From a virus, in IMG/VR virus record IMGVR_UViG_3300045012_000181, positions 1-64,000 of that record: 64,000 nucleotides of DNA; one strand, written 5' to 3'. The position numbers and the translations under genes were made by a program. The notes under the pieces were generated by a model. The model did no database searches, was not told where the DNA came from, and worked only from the letters and a program-made list of their open reading frames with translations. Position 1 is the stretch's first letter; each line of letters begins with the position of its first letter. Shown here one piece after another: positions 7,405 through 15,647 of this stretch.

Positions 7405-8241
7405 TCAGACCTCCAGCGGATGTGGGCATTTTTCTTGCGAGGTGTCTAGTTTCCCGAGATTCGTGGCCCAACTCAGACCGCCGTATTCCAGAAACGCATT
7501 CCAGCCCTTGGGCCACTTTTTGTCCTGCTCTTGCGCGGCAATGCAAAAGAACTCCTCATCCAGTTCCTTACCGCACTCCGGCAGACCGAAGCCCATGGCT
7601 ATCCCACAGCTCTTGCTCAGACGACCCCAGTTGGGGCACCAGCGCGGCGTACCGCCCACATTCTTGATACTTCGGCCGCCCATGTAGTTGATGTGCCACA
7701 AGGAGCCCAGCGAGCCCTTGGTCAAATCCACGTCGCCCGTGGTGGCCTTCAAATCACGGAATTTGGCGGAGAAGTCAAATTCCACGGCCTTTTTCCGCCC
7801 GGGCACGATTGTGTAGAAGGCATGAATCCACTTGTGGAAGCCATCCTTGGACTCCCAAGCCGGGGCCTTGGGATTGCCCGAAGTGCCGTGCTTGGAGCCC
7901 GGGCCCTTGTAGGATTCCCAGCCGCCCCAAACGCGATTGAGGGCACATCCCGGAACCTGTTTCCAGCCAGCGGCCTTCAGGGCCACGAGCCACTTGCCAT
8001 ACGTGCCCTCCAGGGGATTTCCGGCGAAGTAAATTCCGGGTTTGGCGTCCTCCATCGTGAGCTGGATGCTCTTAACGGCGCCCTCCAGTGTAAGAGCCTG
8101 GGGCATATAACCACTGGCCTGTTTGAGGCCCTCCAGTTCCGAGGGCATGAAAATCTGAGGAGTGAAATAGCGCACGTCGCCCACGCCATCACCCCAAGGG
8201 TACACCACCAGTTTGGTGGGTTCCATGGCCTTTAGAGTCAT
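7405..8241 (-). CDS. Hypothetical protein (278 aa)
   Basis: Unrecognised Trp- and Gly-rich protein with FTPQIFMPSELEGLKQ near residue 26 and WPKGWNAFLEYGGLSWATN near the end. KPGIYFAGNPLEGTYGKWL suggests a beta/alpha domain. Its C-terminal KCPHPLEV echoes the neighbouring 293-aa protein. Start ATG at 8241 overlaps the upstream stop. Confidence 0.65.
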   Translation of the reverse strand: MTLKAMEPTKLVVYPWGDGVGDVRYFTPQIFMPSELEGLKQASGYMPQALTLEGAVKSIQLTMEDAKPGIYFAGNPLEGTYGKWLVALKAAGWKQVPGCALNRVWGGWESYKGPGSKHGTSGNPKAPAWESKDGFHKWIHAFYTIVPGRKKAVEFDFSAKFRDLKATTGDVDLTKGSLGSLWHINYMGGRSIKNVGGTPRWCPNWGRLSKSCGIAMGFGLPECGKELDEEFFCIAAQEQDKKWPKGWNAFLEYGGLSWATNLGKLDTSQEKCPHPLEV

Positions 8242-8426
8242 TTTAATTTTCCTTTCTGTTTGAGCCTTCTGGGAATGGTTTCCGTGCGCCCCGAAAGGCC
8301 TTCGTTGTAAGGACTTCGGTTGACGGCCACAAGATAGTCCTCGGTATTGCCCAGACAGACCGTTACGGTGGCATTGCGCAAATAGACAACTATTTCCTCA
8401 TCGTTGATTTCGATTTGCGCCCGCAC
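8238..8426 (-). CDS. Hypothetical protein (62 aa)
   Basis: A short beta-type N-terminus (IEINDEEIVVYLRNATVTV) and a very basic C-terminus (RRLKQKGKLK). Overlaps the downstream gene by four bases. Function unknown. Confidence 0.6.
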   Translation of the reverse strand: MRAQIEINDEEIVVYLRNATVTVCLGNTEDYLVAVNRSPYNEGLSGRTETIPRRLKQKGKLK

Positions 8427-8642
8427 TTAATTGAGCCTCCGCAGGGTATAGTCCATCCGGGGTTGGGCCACGTGTCGCAACTGGCCCACTAATACGGTAT
8501 ACTTCCCGCCCCAGCGTTGGTTGGCCCGGAGGGCCTTGCGAACTGCGGCACTACGCGTCCGGGCCATAAAAGAGGCCCAGCTATTATTCGAGCGCTCGGA
8601 CAGTTCCTGACCCGAGCCCTTGCAGACTACGGCTATGTACAT
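8427..8642 (-). CDS. Hypothetical basic protein (71 aa)
   Basis: ATG at 8642 follows AAGGAGCAACAAAAA, so this internal start is preferred over an upstream in-frame one. The sequence (MYIAVVCKGSGQEL then many Arg) looks like a small nucleic-acid-associated protein. Function unknown. Confidence 0.6.
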   Translation of the reverse strand: MYIAVVCKGSGQELSERSNNSWASFMARTRSAAVRKALRANQRWGGKYTVLVGQLRHVAQPRMDYTLRRLN

Positions 8643-8658
8643 TTTTTGTTGCTCCTTT

Positions 8659-8799
8659 TTAGAACCACCAGTTGAAATCTTCGCCCCACAATCGCCTAGC
8701 GCAGCGAGCACAAATACCAGCTTCCGCCGCTATCTTCAACGGTATGGGAAAATCGCAGACGCAAAGGCCTAGGACATATTTTCTGAACAGTTTACGCAT
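8659..8799 (-). CDS. Small CxxC protein (46 aa)
   Basis: ATG at 8799 begins just after the amidoligase stop. It encodes MRKLFRKYVLGLCVCDF with a second CARCARRLW pair, together a possible Cys4 zinc site. It ends just before the ribosome binding site of the next gene. Function unknown. Confidence 0.6.
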   Translation of the reverse strand: MRKLFRKYVLGLCVCDFPIPLKIAAEAGICARCARRLWGEDFNWWF

Positions 8800-8804
8800 G
8801 GCTT

Positions 8805-9809
8805 CTAGCGCTCCAAGGGATTGTCCCGTCGCCAGCGCGGTTTGAAATCACTACTGGGATCGGCCTGAATTTCCTCGAAGCCCCGGCCCTCTATGAATCG
8901 ACTGAGAATCCAGGCATCCACATCTCCCTCGATGTGTTCGTCCAGCCACGCCAGAAAACCTGTCTTAAGGGCCTGTTTGGAGGGCCACTCCACCGTACTG
9001 GGTCGAGCAGCCGCCAGTTTATATGTGGTGAGCGCTGCCAAGGCCTGCCCCGGTTTGTCCAGCCAGCTGGGCGCACACCGATACTCCACGTGCCCGTTGC
9101 ATTCCCGGACGGCATCGCCGCCGTTTTGGTGACCGTATTTATAGGGCTGGTTTAGCGAGAGCTGCAGCCTTCGAGTGTTTTCCTTGTGCGGCAGGATGTC
9201 CAAATTCAGCAGGCCCGTTGTGACGGCGTTCAGGGCCGCTCTTTGCGAGGGATTAAAACCCCCGATTCCAAAATGCACGTGCCCGCCCAGGGTGTCCAGG
9301 TCGTTGTCCTGAACTGCGGGCTGGACCGGGGTCCCATAGACGGCATTCTGTTGCTGTTGTTGCACGTAGGCCTGTTGACCGGCATTGCTGGCCTGCTGGA
9401 GCGTAAGGCCATATTGCGGCTGGTTGAAGTGCGCAATCCAGGCCTGCAGGGTCGTTGGGTTGGCATGGCCCTGATGTTTCTTGGCACCCAGCGCCCCGCT
9501 CTTCCACTTGAACTTCTCAACCTTATCCAATTCCTGTTGCCGCAGGAGCTTCCAGATATTTATGCACACCACGTAGGCACTCGGGCTTGGAGCCGGCCGG
9601 ACCTCCCAAACCCGGCCATTGTGGTCGCTTCCAATGGAGCCCGCGGCCTTGGAGGTATTGACGGCCAACGGACCCGAATTAGGCACCACCACATCCGGCG
9701 GCGTCATGACGGCCCATTCCGGGTCGGCGCCCAGCAACCAAGGATTTACAACGTCCTTGAGATATTTGGAGGGCAGGTTGTGTTCTCTGAGAGGAATTTC
9801 GTCTGACAA
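8805..9809 (-). CDS. phiEco32-type COOH-NH2 ligase (amidoligase), copy 1
   Basis: At 334 aa it shows the glutamine-synthetase-fold amidoligase signature: LLGADPEWAV near residue 25 (metal-binding Glu), DHNGRVWEVRPAPSPSA near 62 and LGGHVHFGIGGF near 174, followed by a conserved Arg region (EYRCAPSWLD). This family joins a carboxyl to an amine using ATP and was predicted to make peptide-like modifications in phiEco32-like phages. A Gln-rich stretch (QQAYVQQQQQNAVYG) is an odd insertion. It is one of three such proteins in the window (see 15913 and 25597). Confidence 0.85.
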   Translation of the reverse strand: MSDEIPLREHNLPSKYLKDVVNPWLLGADPEWAVMTPPDVVVPNSGPLAVNTSKAAGSIGSDHNGRVWEVRPAPSPSAYVVCINIWKLLRQQELDKVEKFKWKSGALGAKKHQGHANPTTLQAWIAHFNQPQYGLTLQQASNAGQQAYVQQQQQNAVYGTPVQPAVQDNDLDTLGGHVHFGIGGFNPSQRAALNAVTTGLLNLDILPHKENTRRLQLSLNQPYKYGHQNGGDAVRECNGHVEYRCAPSWLDKPGQALAALTTYKLAAARPSTVEWPSKQALKTGFLAWLDEHIEGDVDAWILSRFIEGRGFEEIQADPSSDFKPRWRRDNPLER

Positions 9810-9843
9810 GTTTCACCTCTGGTATTGTTAGAATGCCAAAATT

Positions 9844-10137
9844 CTAGTAAGAATGTCCGCCGGGGTGGTCCAGGGCCCCGTTGCCATCCCAGTTGGATTT
9901 CAGACGGGCCTTGGCCACCTGGCAGTTCTCCAGGATGCACTTCCTGCAACAGCGCACCAGTATGCCCCGCCAGTTGACCCAGCAACAGGGCCTCGTGCCG
10001 TGCTCGTTGCACACCACCTGCGAGCCCGAGAGCTTACTGGGGCCGTTTCGATTCAGGCGCTCAAAGCCAATCTTGACTTCGGGCCAGATGGGCACGAGCT
10101 TGCCATCCTTCTCGACTTTCCAAGCCGTGTTTTTCAT
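9844..10137 (-). CDS. Hypothetical Cys-rich protein (97 aa)
   Basis: Seven cysteines in the middle (CNEHGTRPCC, VRCCRKC and more) predict a metal-binding domain. Stop and start overlaps tie it to the RNA ligase gene upstream. Function unknown. Confidence 0.6.
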   Translation of the reverse strand: MKNTAWKVEKDGKLVPIWPEVKIGFERLNRNGPSKLSGSQVVCNEHGTRPCCWVNWRGILVRCCRKCILENCQVAKARLKSNWDGNGALDHPGGHSY

Positions 10138-11090
10138 TGCGAGGCCTCCGTCGTTGTGGCTTTCTCCAGGGCCTTCTCCAGCAACTTCTGTTTGTAGTAC
10201 TCCGGGAAGCCTCGCAGCACTCCGCGCTCCACATCGTTATAGAACTCCTTCATCAGCCGTTTACTGATGAAATCGTGGTGTTCCATACCGAAGTCCTTCT
10301 TGACTGCACCAATAAGGTAGCCAATATCTTTGGCCTCACCCACCAGCTGGCCTTCATCGCGGGCGTGCTGGATGGCCTTTTCCCAGACGGCCTCTTTGTT
10401 GAAGGTCGCGATTATGCGGTCAATTATGTTGCCTTGCTTCTGCTGGTCCCAGTTGGCCGCGTTCTGTTCCTTGAAGTCATCGGCCACAATCTTGGCCGCG
10501 AGCATCTTGCCGAAGCCATCACAGCGCCCGTAATTCTTTATGACGACGCCCTCTATTCTGGGTCCGCCCAGAAAGCTCTCCCGATTGGCCCAGTTCTCCG
10601 TGTAAAATTTAAGGGCCTCATGCATCGTCAATGTGCCCTCGAAGAGCGTGGGCGCAACCTCCAAGGACCACTTGGCGGCCAGATGGGCCACCTGTCGAGG
10701 CGCCAAGTACATCTCCGAACCGTCCTTCTCGGAAATGTCCCAGATGACCACGTTACCCACCGGGACGCGCTTGTAACTTAGGGTGTTGTGGTGGGGCTTG
10801 TCCAGGCATTCTCCACGAATAACCATGCCTTCGGGAATGGTACCAGTTTGGAAGACCAAATCGGCCGTGCGGACTGCGGCCTTGAACATACCTTCCTGGT
10901 TGCCTCCGTATCCAATCTGCTGGCCCTTGGAGCGGCAGTGCAATTCGCCGTTCAAGTTGCCGAAACTAAACTGCGAACCATCGACCTTCTCTTGAACAAC
11001 GACGGCCCCGGTGAAGAGACCCTGGGCCTGCATGTGCGAGAGTGCCCAAACCTTACTGTAACCGGATAGTTGTGCCACGGTCAGCTCCAA
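10134..11090 (-). CDS. T4 Rnl2-like RNA ligase
   Basis: 318 aa with the nucleotidyltransferase ligase motifs: QEKVDGSQFSFG near residue 33 (motif I, adenylated Lys), GMVIRGECLDKP near 87, IEGVVIKNYG near 177 (motif IV) and GKMLAAKIV near 192 (motif V). It seals nicks in duplex RNA through an AMP-lysine intermediate. The C-terminal 100 residues are helical, as in Rnl2-like ligases. With RtcB and Ro60 elsewhere in the window it forms a set of RNA repair functions. Confidence 0.85.
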   Translation of the reverse strand: MELTVAQLSGYSKVWALSHMQAQGLFTGAVVVQEKVDGSQFSFGNLNGELHCRSKGQQIGYGGNQEGMFKAAVRTADLVFQTGTIPEGMVIRGECLDKPHHNTLSYKRVPVGNVVIWDISEKDGSEMYLAPRQVAHLAAKWSLEVAPTLFEGTLTMHEALKFYTENWANRESFLGGPRIEGVVIKNYGRCDGFGKMLAAKIVADDFKEQNAANWDQQKQGNIIDRIIATFNKEAVWEKAIQHARDEGQLVGEAKDIGYLIGAVKKDFGMEHHDFISKRLMKEFYNDVERGVLRGFPEYYKQKLLEKALEKATTTEASQ

Positions 11091-11914
11091 ATTCCCAAGC
11101 GCAGGCGCGGTTTGGCCTTCTTGTCCGGTTCAACTGCGATTTCGGCCTTGGAGGTCTTATTTGTGGTCTTCTCGGGAGCGTTGTACCAGTCGTCCCCGAC
11201 GGGCTCCAGGCTATCGCGCTTGAATTTCTTTGGAGCAGGGGCTTTTTGCTTCTGAGAGGCCTTGGCCTTATCGAGTTTTGCCACCATGTGCTCATAGAAC
11301 GAGCCGGGAATTGGCGTCGTACTATCAGGCGGTTGGATTTTCCAAGGCGGGGGCGCAGAGGCGTTAAGCAAGACCTCGGTTGCGAATTGCAGGGAGCCCG
11401 CGCCTGCGAGACCCGAACCATACAGCACCTGTGAGGCCCCGGAGGTTATGGCCGGTGCTACTGCTGCAGGGCCCTTGGAGGCCTTCCAGCCCCAACTCCG
11501 GGGATTGCTTAGCGAGTGCTTCCAGCGCCTGTTACGGCTCTCGCGAAAGATCCTCAACTGGCAATAACTCTTGACGTGCTGGGGCAGATTTTCCCATAGC
11601 CATTGCGCCCGGTCCAGCAGGCCCTTGAAGGCCAGTGGGCGTTCGGGCGGCGCAAGGGCAGGCTTCGGACCCAACAGATACTGGCGCTCCGTGCCAAAGG
11701 GTCCGATACGCAGGCCCTTCTTGACGAAGGCCGGTTTACCCAGTCGTATCCACTCATTCTGATCCACCCAGCCCTGTGGTACGGGCGGGGTCGCCGTTCC
11801 AGGCGGGCTATTTTTGGCCAGGGCTTCCATTGCGCGCAGGGCCCGTAGGCCCACATGCGCCGTATGAGGGCCCTCCAGTTCGCAGTGGAACAGAATTCTT
11901 ATCCTATTCGACAC
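11081..11914 (-). CDS. Hypothetical protein (277 aa)
   Basis: Residues 1-130 look folded (RILFHCELEGPHTAHVG; QHVKSYCQLRIFRESRNRRW). The remainder is a Pro/Ala/Lys-rich, probably disordered tail. It lies between the ATP-grasp group and the RNA ligase. No family is recognised. Confidence 0.6.
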   Translation of the reverse strand: MSNRIRILFHCELEGPHTAHVGLRALRAMEALAKNSPPGTATPPVPQGWVDQNEWIRLGKPAFVKKGLRIGPFGTERQYLLGPKPALAPPERPLAFKGLLDRAQWLWENLPQHVKSYCQLRIFRESRNRRWKHSLSNPRSWGWKASKGPAAVAPAITSGASQVLYGSGLAGAGSLQFATEVLLNASAPPPWKIQPPDSTTPIPGSFYEHMVAKLDKAKASQKQKAPAPKKFKRDSLEPVGDDWYNAPEKTTNKTSKAEIAVEPDKKAKPRLRLGIWS

Positions 11915-12047
11915 CCCAAAGCTCCTTGGTTAGAAATTTGCCACCAAACACGCCTTCAACCCACCAAAGCCCGGACTGGCAGGTGGCCTGAACCTGAAAG
12001 ACTTCAAACCAGTTTCCGCTTAACCGATCGCGTGCGTAGGCCTTCAT
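11904..12047 (-). CDS. Small hypothetical protein (47 aa)
   Basis: ATG at 12047 overlaps the stop of the preceding gene (ATGA). It encodes MKAYARDRLSGNWFEVF plus a Gly/Trp-rich end, and stops inside the next gene start. The beta-rich pattern suggests a small barrel. Function unknown. Confidence 0.6.
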   Translation of the reverse strand: MKAYARDRLSGNWFEVFQVQATCQSGLWWVEGVFGGKFLTKELWGVE

Positions 12048-12211
12048 AAATCACGGTCTCCGATAAGATGCCTACTTCGCCAACGTAGTAAGTGCTTCCG
12101 GCAGAAGAATAAAGTGCACCTGCCAACGCCCTTTATGTAGACGTGATGAACCTTCACACTGGGGTGCCAGCCGCAATCCAGTACACAGCAATGGGGTTCA
12201 TTCCCCAACAT
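12044..12211 (-). CDS. Small zinc-finger protein (55 aa)
   Basis: ATG at 12211 overlaps the ATP-grasp stop. Cysteines at about 8, 9, 13, 32 and 37 (CCVLDCGWHP, CTLFFCRKHLL) with histidines form a compact zinc-binding pattern. IKGVGRC is reminiscent of other phage zinc proteins with a YIKGVGR motif. Function unknown. Confidence 0.65.
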   Translation of the reverse strand: MLGNEPHCCVLDCGWHPSVKVHHVYIKGVGRCTLFFCRKHLLRWRSRHLIGDRDL

Positions 12212-12953
12212 TCTTGTCACCATTGCGCCGTGGGCAGCCCAGTCTTTGCCAGTTCCGGATTTTCTCGGCCAGCGATTTGAGTCCGGCCCGGTCTGCTGAT
12301 TCGGCGCCAGGAGCTGTATTCAGCTCCAACAAATAAAACGCTCCATCAACGCCCTTGAGCACATCCACCGCTCCGAAGTCCAGTCCCAACACATCGCAGG
12401 CCTTACTGGCAATCTCCCGCAGGCCCTCGGGCACCAGGGCGCTGTTCATGAGCAAGAAGGCATATCCATTCCGGTGATTTGCGCCCACACGATTACGCCG
12501 GAGGGCCTCTTCGGGCCTTACGAGGCGCTTCTGATAGGTGGCCAGATGTCTCCGGCGATAGACCCAACAGCGATATTCCGTGGCCCGGGGAACATAACGC
12601 GTGTAGAAATCCGACTTGCTAAATATCTCGGCCATCTCCGGTTCCATGATAAGTTTGATGTCCGTGCCGCCATGGTGTTTGAAATTTCGTCCAAGGACCG
12701 GGAAGTCTTCAGCTGCACTGGGCAGTTGGGTAAAGAAGGGCACCGTAAGAAGACCCCCGGCCTTGAACTTCTGGAGCTGCTGGAGTTTGTTGGCCAGACT
12801 TGCTCGCGCATTAAGTGTTGGTTCTGCGCCATTGTGGCCCACACCCCAGCAGACTACCCCCGTACGAGAAGCGCCCTGAGCGCTTCCGACGAGTTCCCGC
12901 AGAAGACTGCCAGTCTTCTCGCAGCCCGCGGCGAATTTGAATTGCAAAGACAT
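12198..12953 (-). CDS. ATP-grasp ligase
   Basis: 251 aa. Motifs of the ATP-grasp fold include a Lys-rich P-loop-like strand, EYRCWVYRRRHLATYQKR, and the metal-binding GAFYLLELNTAPGA near residue 208 (E..NtaPG), as in phage ATP-grasp proteins related to peptide ligases. It would activate a carboxylate as acyl-phosphate for attack by an amine. It is next to the class II glutamine amidotransferase and between two amidoligases, supporting a shared pathway of amide-bond formation. Confidence 0.8.
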   Translation of the reverse strand: MSLQFKFAAGCEKTGSLLRELVGSAQGASRTGVVCWGVGHNGAEPTLNARASLANKLQQLQKFKAGGLLTVPFFTQLPSAAEDFPVLGRNFKHHGGTDIKLIMEPEMAEIFSKSDFYTRYVPRATEYRCWVYRRRHLATYQKRLVRPEEALRRNRVGANHRNGYAFLLMNSALVPEGLREIASKACDVLGLDFGAVDVLKGVDGAFYLLELNTAPGAESADRAGLKSLAEKIRNWQRLGCPRRNGDKNVGE

Positions 12954-12954
12954 T

Positions 12955-13146
12955 CTATTCCTCCCCGATATTTAGTATAATTTTTAGCTGACTGGTCAGC
13001 AGAAAGTGTCCCAAACGGCCTGCCCATGTTCTACGGCACTGCCCACAAGGTAGCATACGCCAAGGCATGAAGAGCAAGAAAATATAATCCAGCATCTCAA
13101 GGGCGTTCGAAAAGATACCCAGCAGGCAGATTCTAAGGTGTCTCAT
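12955..13146 (-). CDS. Hypothetical protein with hydrophobic helix (63 aa)
   Basis: The start at 13146 (MRHLRICLLGIF) overlaps the upstream stop by ATGA. The N-terminal 30 residues are hydrophobic, possibly one membrane segment, followed by CGQC. Function unknown. Confidence 0.55.
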   Translation of the reverse strand: MRHLRICLLGIFSNALEMLDYIFLLFMPWRMLPCGQCRRTWAGRLGHFLLTSQLKIILNIGEE

Positions 13147-13373
13147 AGTCGGCAGATGCCATTTCCCGCCCCGCACACCGTACAGCGATAACCGATCTTG
13201 CCGTCCTTGTTGCAGGGGTTATGGACACGCATTCCAGCGCCATAACGCTGGTCCTGAAAGGCGCTCACACAAAGCATGAACTTGCTGCTGTAGATACTTG
13301 GAGACTGGCCCGTTAGGCCAAAGTTCACGTTCCCACCACCACAACGCTTGATTACCTGGTCCAGTTTGGACAC
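13143..13373 (-). CDS. Small Cys-rich protein (76 aa)
   Basis: A possible zinc ribbon at the C-terminus (CNKDGKIGYRCTVCGAGNGIC). The N-terminus is glycine-rich. The start at 13373 follows GGGAGGTTCTAA, a ribosome-binding arrangement reused through this genome. Function unknown. Confidence 0.6.
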   Translation of the reverse strand: MSKLDQVIKRCGGGNVNFGLTGQSPSIYSSKFMLCVSAFQDQRYGAGMRVHNPCNKDGKIGYRCTVCGAGNGICRL

Positions 13374-13388
13374 TTAGAACCTCCCTTG

Positions 13389-13589
13389 TCAGTCGTCGCC
13401 CAAGCCAAAATGCATGAACAGAAAAATTAACGACACCAGCCCGATTATTCCACAAATCACCACGGAATGTGTAACGCGCATGAGGCTGATGAAACGCGTA
13501 AGGGCCTCCGTGAGGAAGCCCGTTGATAGCGCCGTCAGGAGGAATGTGCTGGTGCGGTCTTCGCCTCTAGTCACAGGGATGTGCTCCAT
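13389..13589 (-). CDS. Small membrane protein (66 aa)
   Basis: One or two hydrophobic segments (SVVICGIIGLVSLIFLFMHF) near the C-terminus. The start overlaps the cupin stop by about 20 bases. Function unknown. Confidence 0.5.
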   Translation of the reverse strand: MEHIPVTRGEDRTSTFLLTALSTGFLTEALTRFISLMRVTHSVVICGIIGLVSLIFLFMHFGLGDD

Positions 13590-14028
13590 GCTCCAAAAAG
13601 TATTTGTTGGCTCGTTTAATGCGGCCCTTCACCCAGAAGCCCCACTTCTGCAATTTGGGCCCCGTAACCAGCAGGCTCCAACAACCGCCCTTGGATACCT
13701 CAACGTAGTGCAGCCACTCCTTGGGACGGAATCGAATGGACCTAACTCTCAGGCGTTCACGCCAAATCGGGCCCACATCCGTATAGGAGCCCTTAAGAAT
13801 ACAAGTCACGAAGGCCCAAGGATGATTGTGGAAGTACCTGCTATCGTCGCTGTGCAACCAGTGATGAAGCCTTACAGAAAACCAAGGCGTCTCTAAATAC
13901 CACCGGCGATTGTAGACGCCCGTGGCGCATCGGAGTTCCTCGGCCCAGCGGATTGCGAATCTGGTACGCGGGGGTGGAGTCGAACCGACCTGCCCCTCAG
14001 TTATCATCTGAGTGCTCTCGCTAACCAT
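13567..14028 (-). CDS. Cupin-like small-molecule-binding protein
   Basis: Contains RWYLETPWFSVRLHHWL, SDDSRYFHNHPWAF and LKGSYTDV, then a second half ending in TGPKLQKWGFW: the two-motif cupin pattern of phage sugar-epimerase-like proteins with metal-binding His residues. The first in-frame ATG lies inside the tRNA-Ile gene, and the first 20 or so residues are simply translated tRNA, so the true start is uncertain (no in-frame ATG after the tRNA). Function could be carbohydrate or nucleotide-sugar binding. Confidence 0.65.
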   Translation of the reverse strand: MVSESTQMITEGQVGSTPPPRTRFAIRWAEELRCATGVYNRRWYLETPWFSVRLHHWLHSDDSRYFHNHPWAFVTCILKGSYTDVGPIWRERLRVRSIRFRPKEWLHYVEVSKGGCWSLLVTGPKLQKWGFWVKGRIKRANKYFLEHGAHPCD

Positions 14029-14063
14029 GATTTCTCATAGCGCTCCCGTTGAGCTACCCGCGT
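13962..14063 (-). tRNA. tRNA-Ile(GAT) with a hairpin insertion in the D loop
   Basis: The acceptor stem ACGCGGG/CCCGCGT is perfect and followed by A and an encoded CCA. The anticodon arm is CTCAG-ATGATAA-CTGAG (anticodon GAT). The D arm reads GCTCAACGGGAG then about 26 extra bases and resumes AGAGCA. The extra bases form their own hairpin (CGCTA/TAGCG around ATGA-GAAA-TCAT, a GAAA tetraloop). The T stem has one extra C (GGTCGG/CCACC); deleting it restores perfect pairing. Total 102 nt instead of about 76. It may be a functional but decorated tRNA or a decaying one. Confidence 0.8.
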
Positions 14064-14072
14064 ATTGAAAAC

Positions 14073-15167
14073 TCAATTAATACTCATAGAGGCATCCGGC
14101 GCCCCGGCCAGATTGGTATTGCAGCTCTCGCAGGCCAATTGGGCAATGCTTGCAAGCTGGCGGTCCTGTGCGCTGAGTTCCACATGCTTGTTGCACTTCA
14201 CATTAGGGCAGATTACGAACTCGAACAGTTGCGGGTCGCTCTCGTCGCCCGTCGCCGCAGCCGCGGCCTGTATGGGCACCAAACTGTTCACACCCGTGAA
14301 GGTCTTTTCCGTACGTGCGGCCATCAGGGCGCGCTCTTTGCGGTCATGGAAGGAGGTGTTCTTGGAATACTTGGTGTACCCGCCATGGCCCTTGCCATTG
14401 CACTTGAACACGTCGTGCTCCTCCAGGCCCTGTGGGCCGATGATCCATCCGGTCTCGTTGGGCATGGCCACGAAAGACAAATCCGGTGCATGCACCTGCA
14501 TGCTGATGTTGTGCAACTTGATCCAGGGCTTGAGGGCCTTGTGCAGGGCCTCTTTGTTTGAGGCGAAGGCAATGGTATCCCTTGTGGCCCCGATTACCAG
14601 GGGATTGCTATCGCGCAATAACAGGAGCTTGCCCGGGCTGTTCCGGTGGATGGCCGCAACGGCGGCCGTGCCCTCTGCGAGCTGCATTTCCCTGATGAGG
14701 CCCTTGTCGATGCAACCATAGTTGTCTATGAGCGCCCGCAGGGCATCGGAATCCGTGGCGCAAGACCTCTGGAAGGCCGGAAGCTTTTTGTTGCTCTCAA
14801 ACAGCCCATCATCATTGCGAATCATGCCGTTGTGCACGACCAGACTGGCGATCGTGGGCTGCGCAAAGAGCGGATGGTTGTTGGCGATGACCAGCGGTGA
14901 GCCCTTGGTGTAGGCCCGCGTGTGACAGAGCATGATGCGCGTGTGCTCCGAGAGATTCTTATCGGCCCACTTGTGGAAATCCTCGGAGGCCGTGGCGACC
15001 CAGGCCGGACTGGCGCTCTTCCAGGCGAAGACCTTGCCATCCGCATTCATCAACGCAAACCCCGTGGCGTCCGTCCCGCGGGTTTGCAATTCGCAGGCCA
15101 TCTCCTGCAGTTGCCACTTTCGAATGGGGCGTTTGCCCAATCTGTAAATTCCGCCGATCCCGCACAT
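14073..15167 (-). CDS. Class II glutamine amidotransferase (Ntn hydrolase)
   Basis: 364 aa beginning MCGIGGIY with the catalytic Cys2. RGTDATGFALMN near residue 32, LCHTRAYTKG near 81, NNHPLF near 95 and VVHNGMIRND near 110 are class II glutaminase motifs. The domain releases ammonia from glutamine. The C-terminal 100 residues are Ala/Gln-rich with a CPNVKC...CESC zinc pattern. No synthetase domain is fused, so partners in trans (the ATP-grasp or amidoligase proteins nearby) are likely. The phiEco32-like amidoligase cluster includes such a protein. Confidence 0.85.
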   Translation of the reverse strand: MCGIGGIYRLGKRPIRKWQLQEMACELQTRGTDATGFALMNADGKVFAWKSASPAWVATASEDFHKWADKNLSEHTRIMLCHTRAYTKGSPLVIANNHPLFAQPTIASLVVHNGMIRNDDGLFESNKKLPAFQRSCATDSDALRALIDNYGCIDKGLIREMQLAEGTAAVAAIHRNSPGKLLLLRDSNPLVIGATRDTIAFASNKEALHKALKPWIKLHNISMQVHAPDLSFVAMPNETGWIIGPQGLEEHDVFKCNGKGHGGYTKYSKNTSFHDRKERALMAARTEKTFTGVNSLVPIQAAAAATGDESDPQLFEFVICPNVKCNKHVELSAQDRQLASIAQLACESCNTNLAGAPDASMSIN

Positions 15168-15170
15168 TAG

Positions 15171-15431
15171 CTATCTCCTTTTTCTTTTGGAATCTTGTCG
15201 GGCCCACCAGCCGTTGACTTCACAGCGATGTTCCAATTTCTGAAGAATTTCTTCATAGAGGCACTCGTTTGCCGGGTAGCCTTCCATGAGTGGGATTAGC
15301 CAATTCAAATCCTCTGCCGAGAATGTTCCCAAATCTTTTTTGGCAAAGGCCCTCTGTAGGCGCTCCAACCTGTCGTTCCTGTCGATTGACTCGCGCCATG
15401 TACTGGACATTTCGCTGGCATAATGACCCAT
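15171..15431 (-). CDS. Hypothetical helical protein (86 aa)
   Basis: Highly charged and helical (RNDRLERLQRAFAKKDLG; AEDLNWLIPLMEGY), ending in a basic KRKRR tail. It starts directly before the 15432 gene stop with no gap. Function unknown. Confidence 0.6.
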   Translation of the reverse strand: MGHYASEMSSTWRESIDRNDRLERLQRAFAKKDLGTFSAEDLNWLIPLMEGYPANECLYEEILQKLEHRCEVNGWWARQDSKRKRR

Positions 15432-15644
15432 TTAGGACTCCTCCAGAACCCACAAAAGGGCCTCAATCTGGCCCTCCACACTTGAAATCGTATTCCCCAG
15501 AATCCGGCGGCGTTCGGCGTCCGACAGCCCGCCCAGAAGGCGCTTGGTCTCGGAATCCGAATACTTGGCCAACCGGGTCTTCCAGTGCTCCAGGTCGCTC
15601 TGTAATTCGCCCAGGTACTTGCGCAGTTGGGTTTCGCTCTTCAT
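15432..15644 (-). CDS. Hypothetical coiled-coil protein (70 aa)
   Basis: Heptad-like sequence (LRKYLGELQSDLEHWKTRL) and a second helix rich in Glu/Leu. Likely a short coiled coil. Function unknown. Confidence 0.6.
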   Translation of the reverse strand: MKSETQLRKYLGELQSDLEHWKTRLAKYSDSETKRLLGGLSDAERRRILGNTISSVEGQIEALLWVLEES

Positions 15645-15647
15645 ACG

